NCBI GenBank assembly: GCA_012837565.1
Contig: DUQY01000230.1
Location: 1-8,170, forward strand
DNA length: 8,170 bases
Direction: 5' to 3'
Origin: Bacteroidales bacterium
GTDB taxonomy: Bacteria; Bacteroidota; Bacteroidia; Bacteroidales; P3
The translations under genes were made by a program, and so were the position numbers. Positions 1 through 6,857 of the stretch are shown one piece after another. Numbering within the stretch: position 1 is the first letter of the stretch; each line of letters begins with the position of its first letter. The notes under the pieces were generated by a model. It was not told the origin of the DNA and made no database searches. It worked only from the letters and a program-made list of their open reading frames with translations.

Positions 1-414
1 GCTATGCAGGTTGAAGAGAACTTAAAGACTGCATCTTCTGTTTTCTATATGGGAAAAGAGTATGAAAATATACTTAATTTCAGAACCTCTGATCCAACAA
101 CGGAAAGGGTTAACCGTCTTGTGGACTATCAAAATCACTATTATTCTTATGTCTATACTGGTTGTATTCTCCACCAAACAAAGAAACAATGGGATAGAGC
201 CAAATATGATATTTCCAATCGTCCAGAAATTCTTTTCACTTTGTTTAATGTAGGTTTCCTTCAATCCAATCCTGGTCCTAATCCAGAATGTGGAGGCTCT
301 CATATAACTGTGGGAGATAAAGTATATACTTTTGGTGCAATTGGTTTTGACTTCTACTATTCAGGGGAGCTGGCTAAGGAGTTTCCTTATTGGGAGAGGA
401 GATTTAAGTCTTAA
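1..414 (+). CDS. 3' end of a protein with a lysozyme-like (DUF1402-type) C-terminus, partial
   Basis: The reading frame is open from the first base of the window (codon GCT precedes the first ATG at base 4) and ends at TAA 412-414, so this is most likely the C-terminal 137 codons of a longer gene. I cannot place its start. The visible part is soluble-looking, rich in Tyr and Phe, with no membrane segment. Its middle reads W-x-x-A-x-YDISNRPEILFTLFNVGF followed by NPGPNPECGG. This resembles the 'W..aG.DIS.RPdIlaTLYNiG..NP.P' pattern I associate with DUF1402/lysozyme-like domains, which suggests a peptidoglycan-related role, but the assignment rests on motif memory. After it come 'YTFGAIGFDFYYSGEL' and a charged tail. 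No gene follows in the same transcript: a possible weak hairpin and a new promoter lie directly downstream. If ATG 4 were the true start it would be a 136-aa protein without a signal peptide. Confidence 0.6.
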   Translation, partial: AMQVEENLKTASSVFYMGKEYENILNFRTSDPTTERVNRLVDYQNHYYSYVYTGCILHQTKKQWDRAKYDISNRPEILFTLFNVGFLQSNPGPNPECGGSHITVGDKVYTFGAIGFDFYYSGELAKEFPYWERRFKS

Positions 415-450
415 TAAAAGATATTTCATTATTTCTTCTTATTAATTTGT
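411..450 (+). terminator. Possible weak terminator hairpin overlapping the stop codon of the first gene
   Basis: TTAATAAAAGA (411-421) can pair with TCTTCTTATTAA (434-445) with one bulged C (438) and a 12-nt loop. The downstream strand continues as TTTGTTTTTC. The 5' arm includes the stop codon. The stem is nearly all A/T, so it would be weak, and the pairing could be a by-product of AT-rich composition. The -33 box of the next promoter begins at 446, directly after the hairpin. Confidence 0.3.
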
Positions 451-477
451 TTTTCTATGTTTTCTATTGTATATTTG
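446..477 (+). promoter_or_regulatory. Bacteroidota-type promoter for the lipoprotein gene
   Basis: The sequence shows TTTG at 446-449, a 20-nt spacer and TATATTTG at 470-477. This matches the Bacteroidota housekeeping sigma consensus TTTG-N(about 19-21)-TAnnTTTG exactly. Transcription would start near 484, giving a leader of about 50 nt before the ATG at 535. No Shine-Dalgarno sequence is evident in the leader, as is usual for this phylum. Confidence 0.75.
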
Positions 478-534
478 TAAGGTTAAGATTTTGATTCTTA
501 TCTAAGTGTATTATTTAATTTAAAACCGAAAGTT

Positions 535-957
535 ATGAGAAAGAATTTTGTTTGGGTATTATTAATTACCCTTTTTACTACGTCTATTTCCTTTACTTCT
601 TGCTCAAAAAAAGAAAGTAAAGAGATTATAGATGATAACGCAACTATATCCGTTAAGGGGGTTAAGGTTGCTTCGCTTAGTGATGATGGTAACATTGTCC
701 TTGATTATTCAGAAGCAACAGTAATACAAAGGTTCAATGATAAAAATCCAGGCTTTTGTTTGGAGAAGATCCAGGTAGATGATAATGATAAAACGTCTAT
801 TGACTCTGATGTTACGTTATCTCTTTTTGCTTACGATTCTGTGAAAAATGAGCACCTAACTTTTGGTGTATATAACGTTGTGAAAGTATTAGATGAGAGT
901 AAGAATCTTACTTATATTCTTCATAAAGATGATATACTTGATTTGTTTGAAGACTAA
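535..957 (+). CDS. Uncharacterised small lipoprotein
   Basis: This encodes a 140-aa protein that I do not recognise by family. Residues 1-23 are a clear lipoprotein signal: a basic start (MRKN), a hydrophobic core (FVWVLLITLF) and a lipobox F-T-S-C with the lipidated cysteine at residue 23. The mature part is about 118 aa, acidic and rich in Asp, Ser and Val, with no further membrane segment. Residues after the cysteine are SKKESKE. Bacteroidota surface lipoproteins carry a charged export signal just after the cysteine, so surface display is possible, but this is not the canonical K-(D/E)2 motif. Alternating hydrophobic/polar stretches (ISVKGVKVASL, VTLSLFAYDSV, LTFGVYNVVKVL) suggest a beta-rich fold. 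The gene has its own promoter upstream and an intrinsic terminator downstream, so it is probably transcribed alone. Its function is unknown. Confidence 0.85.
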   Translation: MRKNFVWVLLITLFTTSISFTSCSKKESKEIIDDNATISVKGVKVASLSDDGNIVLDYSEATVIQRFNDKNPGFCLEKIQVDDNDKTSIDSDVTLSLFAYDSVKNEHLTFGVYNVVKVLDESKNLTYILHKDDILDLFED

Positions 958-993
958 GATGTTTTTATGATAAATCTCATATTATAAATAGGG

Positions 994-1034
994 AATAAGA
1001 AAATGGTTTATTGTAATCATTTTCTTATTTTTTT
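994..1034 (+). terminator. Intrinsic terminator of the lipoprotein gene
   Basis: AATAAGAAAATG (994-1005) pairs perfectly with CATTTTCTTATT (1018-1029). The stem extends inward by G-T, T-A and T-A pairs to leave a 6-nt loop (1009-1014). A run of T follows at 1028-1034. This lies 37 bases after the stop codon at 957 and upstream of the mutS promoter, so it isolates the two genes. Confidence 0.85.
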
Positions 1035-1065
1035 GTGAACCTACTATGTTAATGATTAGAATAAA

Positions 1066-1096
1066 TTTGTGATTTGTTTTTTTTATCGTATTTTTG
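1066..1096 (+). promoter_or_regulatory. Bacteroidota-type promoter for mutS
   Basis: TTTG at 1066-1069, a 19-nt spacer and TATTTTTG at 1089-1096 match TTTG-N19-TAnnTTTG. A second TTTG at 1073-1076 is too close to the -7 box to be the usual -33 element. Transcription would start near 1103, giving a leader of about 33 nt before the GTG start at 1136. Confidence 0.75.
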
Positions 1097-1135
1097 TTTC
1101 TCTTTTATATTAAATACGAATAAACCAATAACTAA

Positions 1136-3742
1136 GTGGCTAAAAATATAGATGGGGTTACCCCATTAATGAAGCAGTACAATGCAATGAAAATGAAGTT
1201 TCCTGATGCGATTTTGCTTTTTCGTGTTGGTGATTTCTATGAAACTTTTGGTCAAGATGCAATTGAGACTGCAAAAATACTAGGAATAACTCTAACTAAA
1301 AGGGCTAACGGCGTCCAAAAGGATTTGGAGCTTGCAGGTTTTCCCTATCATTCAATAGATACTTACCTTCCAAAACTTATTAGGGCAGGTAAGAGATGTG
1401 CTATTTGTGAACAACTTGAAGACCCTAAGCTTGCAAAAGGTATTGTTAAGAGGGGGATAACCGAAGTTGTTACTCCATCTCTTTCCTATAACGATAAGAC
1501 CTCCGACCACTCTCAAAACAATTTTCTTTCAGCCATCCACTACGAAAAAGACCTTATGGGTATAGCTTTTTTGGATATAGGCACTGGGGAGTTCTATGTT
1601 TCGCAAGGAGATAGCCAAGAAATGGAAAAGCTAATCCAATCTTTGGCTCCAAAGGAAGTAATTGTTCAGAAGCAAAGGCTAAGGGAGTTTCAAGAGCGAT
1701 TTAAGAAAGACTTTTATACAAATACGTTTGACGACTGGGCTTTTAGTTCTGATTTTGCAAATGATATACTTCAAAAACACTTCGATGTTAATTCATTGAA
1801 GGGATTTGGTATTGAGGACTATCCACTTGGCATTATTGCTGCAGGGGCTTGTCTTCACTACTTAAATGAAACGGAACATAAGTCAGTTTCACATATACAA
1901 AGGATATCGAGGCTAAATAATAGTCATTATGTATGGCTTGATAAGTTCACTATATTAAATTTAGAACTTGTTTTCTCACCACATCAACATGGTTCGACCC
2001 TTATTTCAGTACTTAATAGGACTAAATCGAATATGGGATCAAGGCATTTGCAACGTTGGATGCTACTCCCTTTAATTGATAGAGTTGAGATAGAGAAAAG
2101 ACAAGATATAGTAAGTTATTTTGTTAACCACGAAGAGATTGCTAATAGTTTTTCAGAAAGTATTAAGAGAATAGGCGACTTAGAAAGGATGACTGCTAAG
2201 GCTGCTTATGGAAGGATTATGCCTAATGAATTAGTACACCTTAAGAACGTTTTAAAAGAAATTGATATAGTAAAAACAACGTCTAAGGGCATAAAGGAAC
2301 TTGTTAAGTCTGAGGATTTAGATATTTGCCAAGACCTAATAGATAATATAGAAAAGACTCTTTCCGATGATGCTAAAAATGCAGTTGCTAAGGGAGGAGT
2401 TATTGAAAAGGGATTTGATAAAGAGCTTGATCAGTTAAGAGAGCTTTCTTATCATGGTAAAGAGTACCTTCAGAAATTGCAGCAGAGAGAGACCTTAAAA
2501 ACAGGAATTACATCTCTTAAGATAGGCTTTAATAATGTATTTGGTTATTATCTTGAAGTTACAAACTCACATAAGGACAAGGTGCCAGGGGAGTGGATAA
2601 GGAAGCAAACCCTAACTAATGCAGAAAGATATATTACAGAGGAACTAAAAGAATATGAGACAAAGATTCTTGGAGCAGAGTCAAAGATATTAGAAATAGA
2701 AACAAGGATATATAATAATTTGCTAACAGAGGTCTTACCCTATGTTAGTGCTTTGCAAAAGAACTCATCAATAATATCAGAGTTTGATTGCCTGCTATCC
2801 TTTTCTGAAATAGCAATAGAGAATAACTATGTGCGTCCAACAATTAATGATGGCTTTTCAATAAAGATTGTTGAAGGAAGGCATCCTGTTATAGAGAAAA
2901 TGCTACCTAAGGGAGAGCCTTATATATCCAATGATTTGTTTTTGGATAAAGAAACGCAGCAGATAGGAATAATCACAGGGCCTAATATGTCTGGTAAGAG
3001 TGCGTATCTGAGGCAAAATGCTCTAATAGTATTAATGGCTCAGATTGGTAGTTTCGTGCCTGCAAAGAGTGCAGATATAGGAATAGTGGATAAGATATTC
3101 ACAAGGGTAGGGGCATCTGACAATATTTCATCAGGAGAAAGTACATTTATGGTTGAAATGAACGAAACCGCCAGCATATTAAATAACCTATCAGATCGCT
3201 CGCTTGTTCTCTTAGATGAAATTGGTAGAGGAACCAGCACTTATGACGGAGTGTCGATTGCTTGGTCAATTGCATCTTATATTCACGATAACCCAAAATA
3301 TAGGGCTAAGGTTTTGTTTGCAACCCACTACCATGAACTAATTGATATGGAGGAAACCTATTCAAGAATTAAGAATCTCCATGTTACAGTTAAAGAAATA
3401 GGGAAACAAATCATATTTCTAAGAAAGATAGCAAGGGGAGGAAGCTCTCAAAGTTTCGGTATCCACGTTGCAAGACTTGCAGGAATGCCTAAGAAAGTAC
3501 TTGATGAGGCGGAGCAGATGCTTGAGATGTTGGAAAAGAGACAGAAGCCAAATAAACCAAAGCCAACATCTAAATCTAAACAAAAACAAGAAGATCCATT
3601 CCAATTGAGTTTTATTCAACTTGACGACCCATTACTTTTAGAAATCAAGGAAGACATCTTAAGTACGGATATTGACAACCTTACGCCAATGGAAGCCCTC
3701 ATGAAGTTAAATAATATAAAGAAACTGATAGAAAAAGTGTAG
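1136..3742 (+). CDS. mutS: DNA mismatch repair protein MutS
   Basis: This is a complete 868-aa MutS1, the cytosolic ATPase that binds mispaired or looped bases and recruits MutL. The N-terminal mismatch-binding domain has the Phe-x-Glu motif at F34-Y-E36. The connector and lever/clamp domains follow (about 130-560). The ATPase domain shows Walker A GPNMSGKS (615-622), the SSGES signature (665-669), Walker B LLDE with D694/E695 followed by IGRGTS, and the conserved histidine H731 in FATHYHE. A lysine- and proline-rich linker (about 800-818) leads to QLSFI (823-827), which sits where other MutS proteins carry their sliding-clamp-binding motif. The C-terminus LTPMEALMKLNNIKKL is the usual MutS tail. 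Length is normal for the family (E. coli 853 aa). The start is GTG: an in-frame TAA lies immediately upstream (1133-1135), and the next ATG would remove the conserved TPLMKQY stretch. The gene has its own promoter. No terminator follows, so transcripts may read into the tRNA genes. Confidence 0.98.
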   Translation: MAKNIDGVTPLMKQYNAMKMKFPDAILLFRVGDFYETFGQDAIETAKILGITLTKRANGVQKDLELAGFPYHSIDTYLPKLIRAGKRCAICEQLEDPKLAKGIVKRGITEVVTPSLSYNDKTSDHSQNNFLSAIHYEKDLMGIAFLDIGTGEFYVSQGDSQEMEKLIQSLAPKEVIVQKQRLREFQERFKKDFYTNTFDDWAFSSDFANDILQKHFDVNSLKGFGIEDYPLGIIAAGACLHYLNETEHKSVSHIQRISRLNNSHYVWLDKFTILNLELVFSPHQHGSTLISVLNRTKSNMGSRHLQRWMLLPLIDRVEIEKRQDIVSYFVNHEEIANSFSESIKRIGDLERMTAKAAYGRIMPNELVHLKNVLKEIDIVKTTSKGIKELVKSEDLDICQDLIDNIEKTLSDDAKNAVAKGGVIEKGFDKELDQLRELSYHGKEYLQKLQQRETLKTGITSLKIGFNNVFGYYLEVTNSHKDKVPGEWIRKQTLTNAERYITEELKEYETKILGAESKILEIETRIYNNLLTEVLPYVSALQKNSSIISEFDCLLSFSEIAIENNYVRPTINDGFSIKIVEGRHPVIEKMLPKGEPYISNDLFLDKETQQIGIITGPNMSGKSAYLRQNALIVLMAQIGSFVPAKSADIGIVDKIFTRVGASDNISSGESTFMVEMNETASILNNLSDRSLVLLDEIGRGTSTYDGVSIAWSIASYIHDNPKYRAKVLFATHYHELIDMEETYSRIKNLHVTVKEIGKQIIFLRKIARGGSSQSFGIHVARLAGMPKKVLDEAEQMLEMLEKRQKPNKPKPTSKSKQKQEDPFQLSFIQLDDPLLLEIKEDILSTDIDNLTPMEALMKLNNIKKLIEKV

Positions 3743-3747
3743 AATAA

Positions 3748-3778
3748 TTTGGTAGAAACAAAATAATTAGTAATTTTG
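3748..3778 (+). promoter_or_regulatory. Bacteroidota-type promoter for the tRNA-Gly/tRNA-Leu operon
   Basis: TTTG at 3748-3751, a 19-nt spacer and TAATTTTG at 3771-3778 match the phylum consensus. The -33 box begins five bases after the mutS stop codon. The expected start near 3785 lies about 8 nt upstream of the tRNA-Gly 5' end, which suits a tRNA transcript with a short 5' leader for RNase P to remove. Confidence 0.75.
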
Positions 3779-3792
3779 CACCTCTAAATCAA

Positions 3793-3865
3793 GCGAAAGT
3801 AGCTCAGTTGGTAGAGCACAACCTTGCCAAGGTTGGGGTCGCGAGTTCGAGTCTCGTCTTTCGCT
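3793..3865 (+). tRNA. tRNA-Gly (anticodon GCC)
   Basis: This is a full 73-nt cloverleaf. Acceptor arm GCGAAAG (3793-3799) pairs with CTTTCGC (3858-3864), with discriminator T3865 as usual for bacterial tRNA-Gly. The D arm is GCTC/GAGC (3802-3805, 3814-3817). The anticodon stem CAACC/GGTTG holds the loop TTGCCAA with anticodon GCC at 3826-3828. The T arm is GCGAG/CTCGT with loop TTCGAGT (3846-3852). CCA is not encoded, so it is added after transcription. It reads GGC and GGU codons. Confidence 0.97.
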
Positions 3866-3877
3866 CAAAAGAAAGTC

Positions 3878-3962
3878 GCTCTGATGGTGGAATTGGTAGA
3901 CACGCAGGACTTAAAATCCTGTGAGCATTGCGCTCGTGCGGGTTCAAGTCCCGCTCGGAGTA
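3878..3962 (+). tRNA. tRNA-Leu (anticodon UAA)
   Basis: This is an 85-nt class II tRNA. Acceptor GCTCTGA (3878-3884) pairs with TCGGAGT (3955-3961), including two G-U pairs, with discriminator A3962 as expected for leucine. Anticodon stem CAGGA/TCCTG encloses loop CTTAAAA with anticodon TAA at 3912-3914. A long variable arm (TGAGC...GCTCGT) and T arm GCGGG/CCCGC with loop TTCAAGT are present. No CCA is encoded. It follows tRNA-Gly by 12 nt and is clearly in the same transcript. It reads UUA and UUG, codons common in an AT-rich genome. Confidence 0.97.
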
Positions 3963-3966
3963 CTTC

Positions 3967-4007
3967 AAAACCCTCGAAACATTAATTTGTTAGAGGGTTT
4001 TTCTTTT
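3967..4007 (+). terminator. Intrinsic terminator of the tRNA operon, possibly bidirectional
   Basis: AAAACCCTC (3967-3975) pairs perfectly with GAGGGTTTT (3993-4001), and the loop can extend the stem by AACA/TGTT (3978-3981 with 3988-3991). On the plus strand a T-rich tail follows (TTTTTCTTTTT, 3998-4008). On the minus strand the hairpin lies 8 bases after the stop of the converging 946-aa gene and ends in TTTT, so it could also end that transcript, though with a shorter T run. Confidence 0.85.
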
Positions 4008-4009
4008 TA

Positions 4010-6850
4010 CTACATATTAAGATAGAAGACCAGATTGGCGAAGTAGCTATCTTTTTGAGGAACATAGCCCACTTGCATACCAACATTTAATGGGTACTCT
4101 ATTCTGAAAACATTGAAATCCATTTGCAGGTAAGTTCCAAAGCTACTTAAATACTTGCTATCGAAATAACCAAAGTCGAAGAAACCTCTTGCGGTGAACC
4201 TTTGAATATATAGAAGCTTGCCAACTGCAAGGTCTGGATAGGCTAGGGGAAGGTGGTAATTGAATTTTGCACCATAGAAACTTGCTGGATATTCTCCATA
4301 AACTCCCCTTGTAAGAAAGACTTCATTAGGAAAATAATAGACCGTAGGAGTGTTTTGTTGGTAATCAATATTTATTTCAAAGCTATGATTCCTAAACAAA
4401 CTTGGTAAATATGTTGTAGAGCTAATAGTAAATATATTAGCATTCTCTGAGCTTAGAGATCGTTGAAAGTTTAATCCAAATGTTTGCCCAAGTTGAGGGC
4501 TAAGGTCGTTCACTGCCATTGATTTTATTGTTCCTGTGCGAAATCCAACTCCTAATGTGTGGAAGTTTCTTAAATTGCTATGGTAATCACTTTTTGGATT
4601 AATATCTCTATAAGAATAACGAAATATGGTATTGAAGTAATTATTATAATTATTCCTACTCCAAGCATAAGGCAAGACTGTATTTATAGAAGAGTTATAT
4701 TCATTCCAGATTGAAGATGACAAATTTCTTTGGCTATAATTTAGCTTTAAATTAATAATCGGATACCAGCCTTTATAAGTATAATCAATAAATAATTCAC
4801 CTCTTTGCTCTGCCACCAAATACCTATAACCTGTGGAGAAAAGAGAAGTGCCCATAATGTTTTGAGAGAATAAAGAGAGTCCAAAATCAATATCTTGGCT
4901 TTCGGCATTAATATATAATGGCGCCCAGGAATGGAAATTGAATAGGTTTTTGAACTTGCTGTATTTCTTGCTTGGGAAAACGGTATCATATATCTTGTCT
5001 TGTGTAAACAAATAATCCTCTTGGTCGGTTATAAGTTTTGCTAATGGGAAGAGAGGTGCTTCTTTGTTTTTTCTAATAGATTTCCTTTCAATGATAGGCT
5101 CAATATAAATCTTATTGCCATCAGCTGTATAGTGGCTAATTATTAGGCTGTCGCCATGAAACGAAAAATCCTTAACTCCAAATCTGCTTTCTGTGTTTTG
5201 AGTAATATAATCGGAACTTTCATAAGGGTTAAAAGAATAAACTTGGTAGGTATTATTATAATCTCCAATAAAATAAAGTCTTCCATTATAGAACTTAGTC
5301 TTTAAGATGTTATTAAAACTAAAAGTACTAATGTCTGTATAGGACTTGTCATATATATTATATTTTCCTATTGACTTCCCATCAAGGTTAAACTTAATTA
5401 GAAAAATCTCATCTGCCTTATCTGACCATGTAGGATAGGAAAACTTATCATAAGACTTACAATGTTCAAACCTTGAAATAATATCTCCTGTTGTTTTATC
5501 AATAATAACCAAACGTTGATCATTGATAGAGTCCTCTTCAATTGCTGCAATAATATTTTCATTATTGGGGTTATAAGAAGGGGTGTAAAGCCTTTTCTTT
5601 TTTGTTATTCTCTTATAATTATCTTTTTCAATATCATATTCAATAATATCAGCATAGTTTTCATGCTCCCATCTTGGGTGAAGCTTATACTCTGACCAAA
5701 GTAATTTATTATTAGTCTTATCCATATAGGCGTTTAATATCCTACCTGGATTAGATAATTTTCTTTCATTATTATTTACAATACTTACTAGCTGTGGAGC
5801 TTCAAAGGAAGATGTTTTTAGGCTTGTTATTGTCGAATCGTTTAGCCTTTGAGGTGATAGGTAATTGGAGTAGAACTTATCTTTTCTGCCTAATGTGTTT
5901 GAGGTATTATCTTTGGTTCTTTCATAATAAGCTTTGTCCTCTAATGTCCACTGGGTTTTCAGGCTGTCTATCATTTCAAGGTAAAGGTCTTCGAGGTCTA
6001 TCTTTAGGTTTCTTTTCTCCGACTTGCCAAAGAATTGAAATTTCCAGAAGTTTCTGCCAACGTTCTCTAACATATCAGCCCAAATATACTTATCGTATTT
6101 CTGTCTTCCAAAAGCTGTTAAGTTATATCCGAAAACATAGGTATTAGGAACATAGTCTTTCTTTGAGCCAAGTAATGCCTTGTCGAAAGAATAAACTCCT
6201 TTATCCAAGACTTGAGCTTTGAATAACATATTGAAGTCAGGCGTCTTACCTCTTCCTGTTGGTGTTAGGGCTGTTTCTGCCACTACTGCATCACCTTCCA
6301 TAAACCAAGTAGGAATATAAAGTCCTAAGATTAAGCCATAGACATGTTCTCCAAGTATGTTTACAAGTGCTTTAGACACACCCTTATGTAGGGCATAAAC
6401 CTGAACAGAATGTCTCCACTCGTGAATTGCAAGTTGCAGCATCCAAGGATAGGCGTAGGTGTCGGGATGGGTGGTTGTCCAAAGCTCATTTCTCTTTGGA
6501 GCCCAAGTTGACAAACCGTTTGCGTATGATGTATTGGTATGAAGAACAAAAGGAACGTTTGGAGGAATGGTTTTAAGTGTTTTGCCAACAAAGCCATATA
6601 TTGTATCTAAGGCAGAGGCAAACTCTTGAGCCTTTTGTTCGTAGAAGTCAGGGTAGATAATACCAAACTTCTTTGTCTTAATTTGTCTCCATTTGATGTT
6701 TCCATTATCTATGCCTGAGTTATAATATTGTGAATAGGATTTACTAGGCAAGTATAGTGAAAAAAGAAAAAAGAAAACCAATGAAAAAGCTAAAATACGT
6801 TTGTATTTTTTACTCTTTGTCTGGTTTTCTTTTCCCTTATTAATCTGCAT
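4010..6850 (-). CDS. Exported HExxH metalloprotease-like protein with propeller and C-terminal outer-membrane barrel
   Basis: This is a 946-aa envelope protein of a Bacteroidota type without an established function that I know of. Residues 1-40 look like a Sec signal: a long basic start (KGKENQTKSKKYKR), hydrophobic core (about 19-35) and likely cleavage after SYS before Gln41. An N-terminal domain (about 50-310) carries HEWRH (H143, E144, H147) and, 38 residues on, WFMEGDA with E185, which together resemble the zinc site of gluzincin (peptidase-MA-like) metalloproteases; third-ligand assignment is inference. About 330-590 has repeated short beta strands with TolB/PD40-like patterns (YTPSYNPNNENII, SYPTWSDKADEIF). 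From about 650 to the end, alternating aromatic/polar strands look like an outer-membrane beta-barrel. Start ATG 6850-6848 lies 7 bases after the stop of the dipeptidase gene, with no Shine-Dalgarno sequence, so the two are probably co-transcribed and translationally linked. Proteolytic activity is unproven; it could instead be a structural or assembly factor. Confidence 0.8.
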   Translation of the reverse strand: MQINKGKENQTKSKKYKRILAFSLVFFFLFSLYLPSKSYSQYYNSGIDNGNIKWRQIKTKKFGIIYPDFYEQKAQEFASALDTIYGFVGKTLKTIPPNVPFVLHTNTSYANGLSTWAPKRNELWTTTHPDTYAYPWMLQLAIHEWRHSVQVYALHKGVSKALVNILGEHVYGLILGLYIPTWFMEGDAVVAETALTPTGRGKTPDFNMLFKAQVLDKGVYSFDKALLGSKKDYVPNTYVFGYNLTAFGRQKYDKYIWADMLENVGRNFWKFQFFGKSEKRNLKIDLEDLYLEMIDSLKTQWTLEDKAYYERTKDNTSNTLGRKDKFYSNYLSPQRLNDSTITSLKTSSFEAPQLVSIVNNNERKLSNPGRILNAYMDKTNNKLLWSEYKLHPRWEHENYADIIEYDIEKDNYKRITKKKRLYTPSYNPNNENIIAAIEEDSINDQRLVIIDKTTGDIISRFEHCKSYDKFSYPTWSDKADEIFLIKFNLDGKSIGKYNIYDKSYTDISTFSFNNILKTKFYNGRLYFIGDYNNTYQVYSFNPYESSDYITQNTESRFGVKDFSFHGDSLIISHYTADGNKIYIEPIIERKSIRKNKEAPLFPLAKLITDQEDYLFTQDKIYDTVFPSKKYSKFKNLFNFHSWAPLYINAESQDIDFGLSLFSQNIMGTSLFSTGYRYLVAEQRGELFIDYTYKGWYPIINLKLNYSQRNLSSSIWNEYNSSINTVLPYAWSRNNYNNYFNTIFRYSYRDINPKSDYHSNLRNFHTLGVGFRTGTIKSMAVNDLSPQLGQTFGLNFQRSLSSENANIFTISSTTYLPSLFRNHSFEINIDYQQNTPTVYYFPNEVFLTRGVYGEYPASFYGAKFNYHLPLAYPDLAVGKLLYIQRFTARGFFDFGYFDSKYLSSFGTYLQMDFNVFRIEYPLNVGMQVGYVPQKDSYFANLVFYLNM

Positions 6851-6857
6851 TAATTAA

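Noticed and set aside
22..303. Minus-strand open frame (93 codons) opposite the first gene
   Set aside because: It lies fully antisense to the better-supported plus-strand frame with the DISNRP-type motif, and its product is low-complexity with no recognisable domain.
498..695. Minus-strand open frame opposite the lipoprotein start
   Set aside because: It overlaps the lipoprotein signal peptide region, has no promoter on that strand, and its product resembles no family.
3040..3619. Short minus-strand open frames inside mutS (3040-3240 and 3419-3619)
   Set aside because: They are antisense to the most conserved part of the MutS ATPase and linker; the coding constraint belongs to mutS.
5794..6147. 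Plus-strand open frame of 117 codons within the 946-aa gene
   Set aside because: It is antisense to a continuous 946-codon frame with a coherent domain order, and has no promoter or recognisable motif.
6361..6597. Minus-strand open frame of 78 codons overlapping the HExxH region in another frame
   Set aside because: It is a frame shadow of the metalloprotease-like domain; the conserved HEWRH and WFMEGDA motifs are in the long frame.
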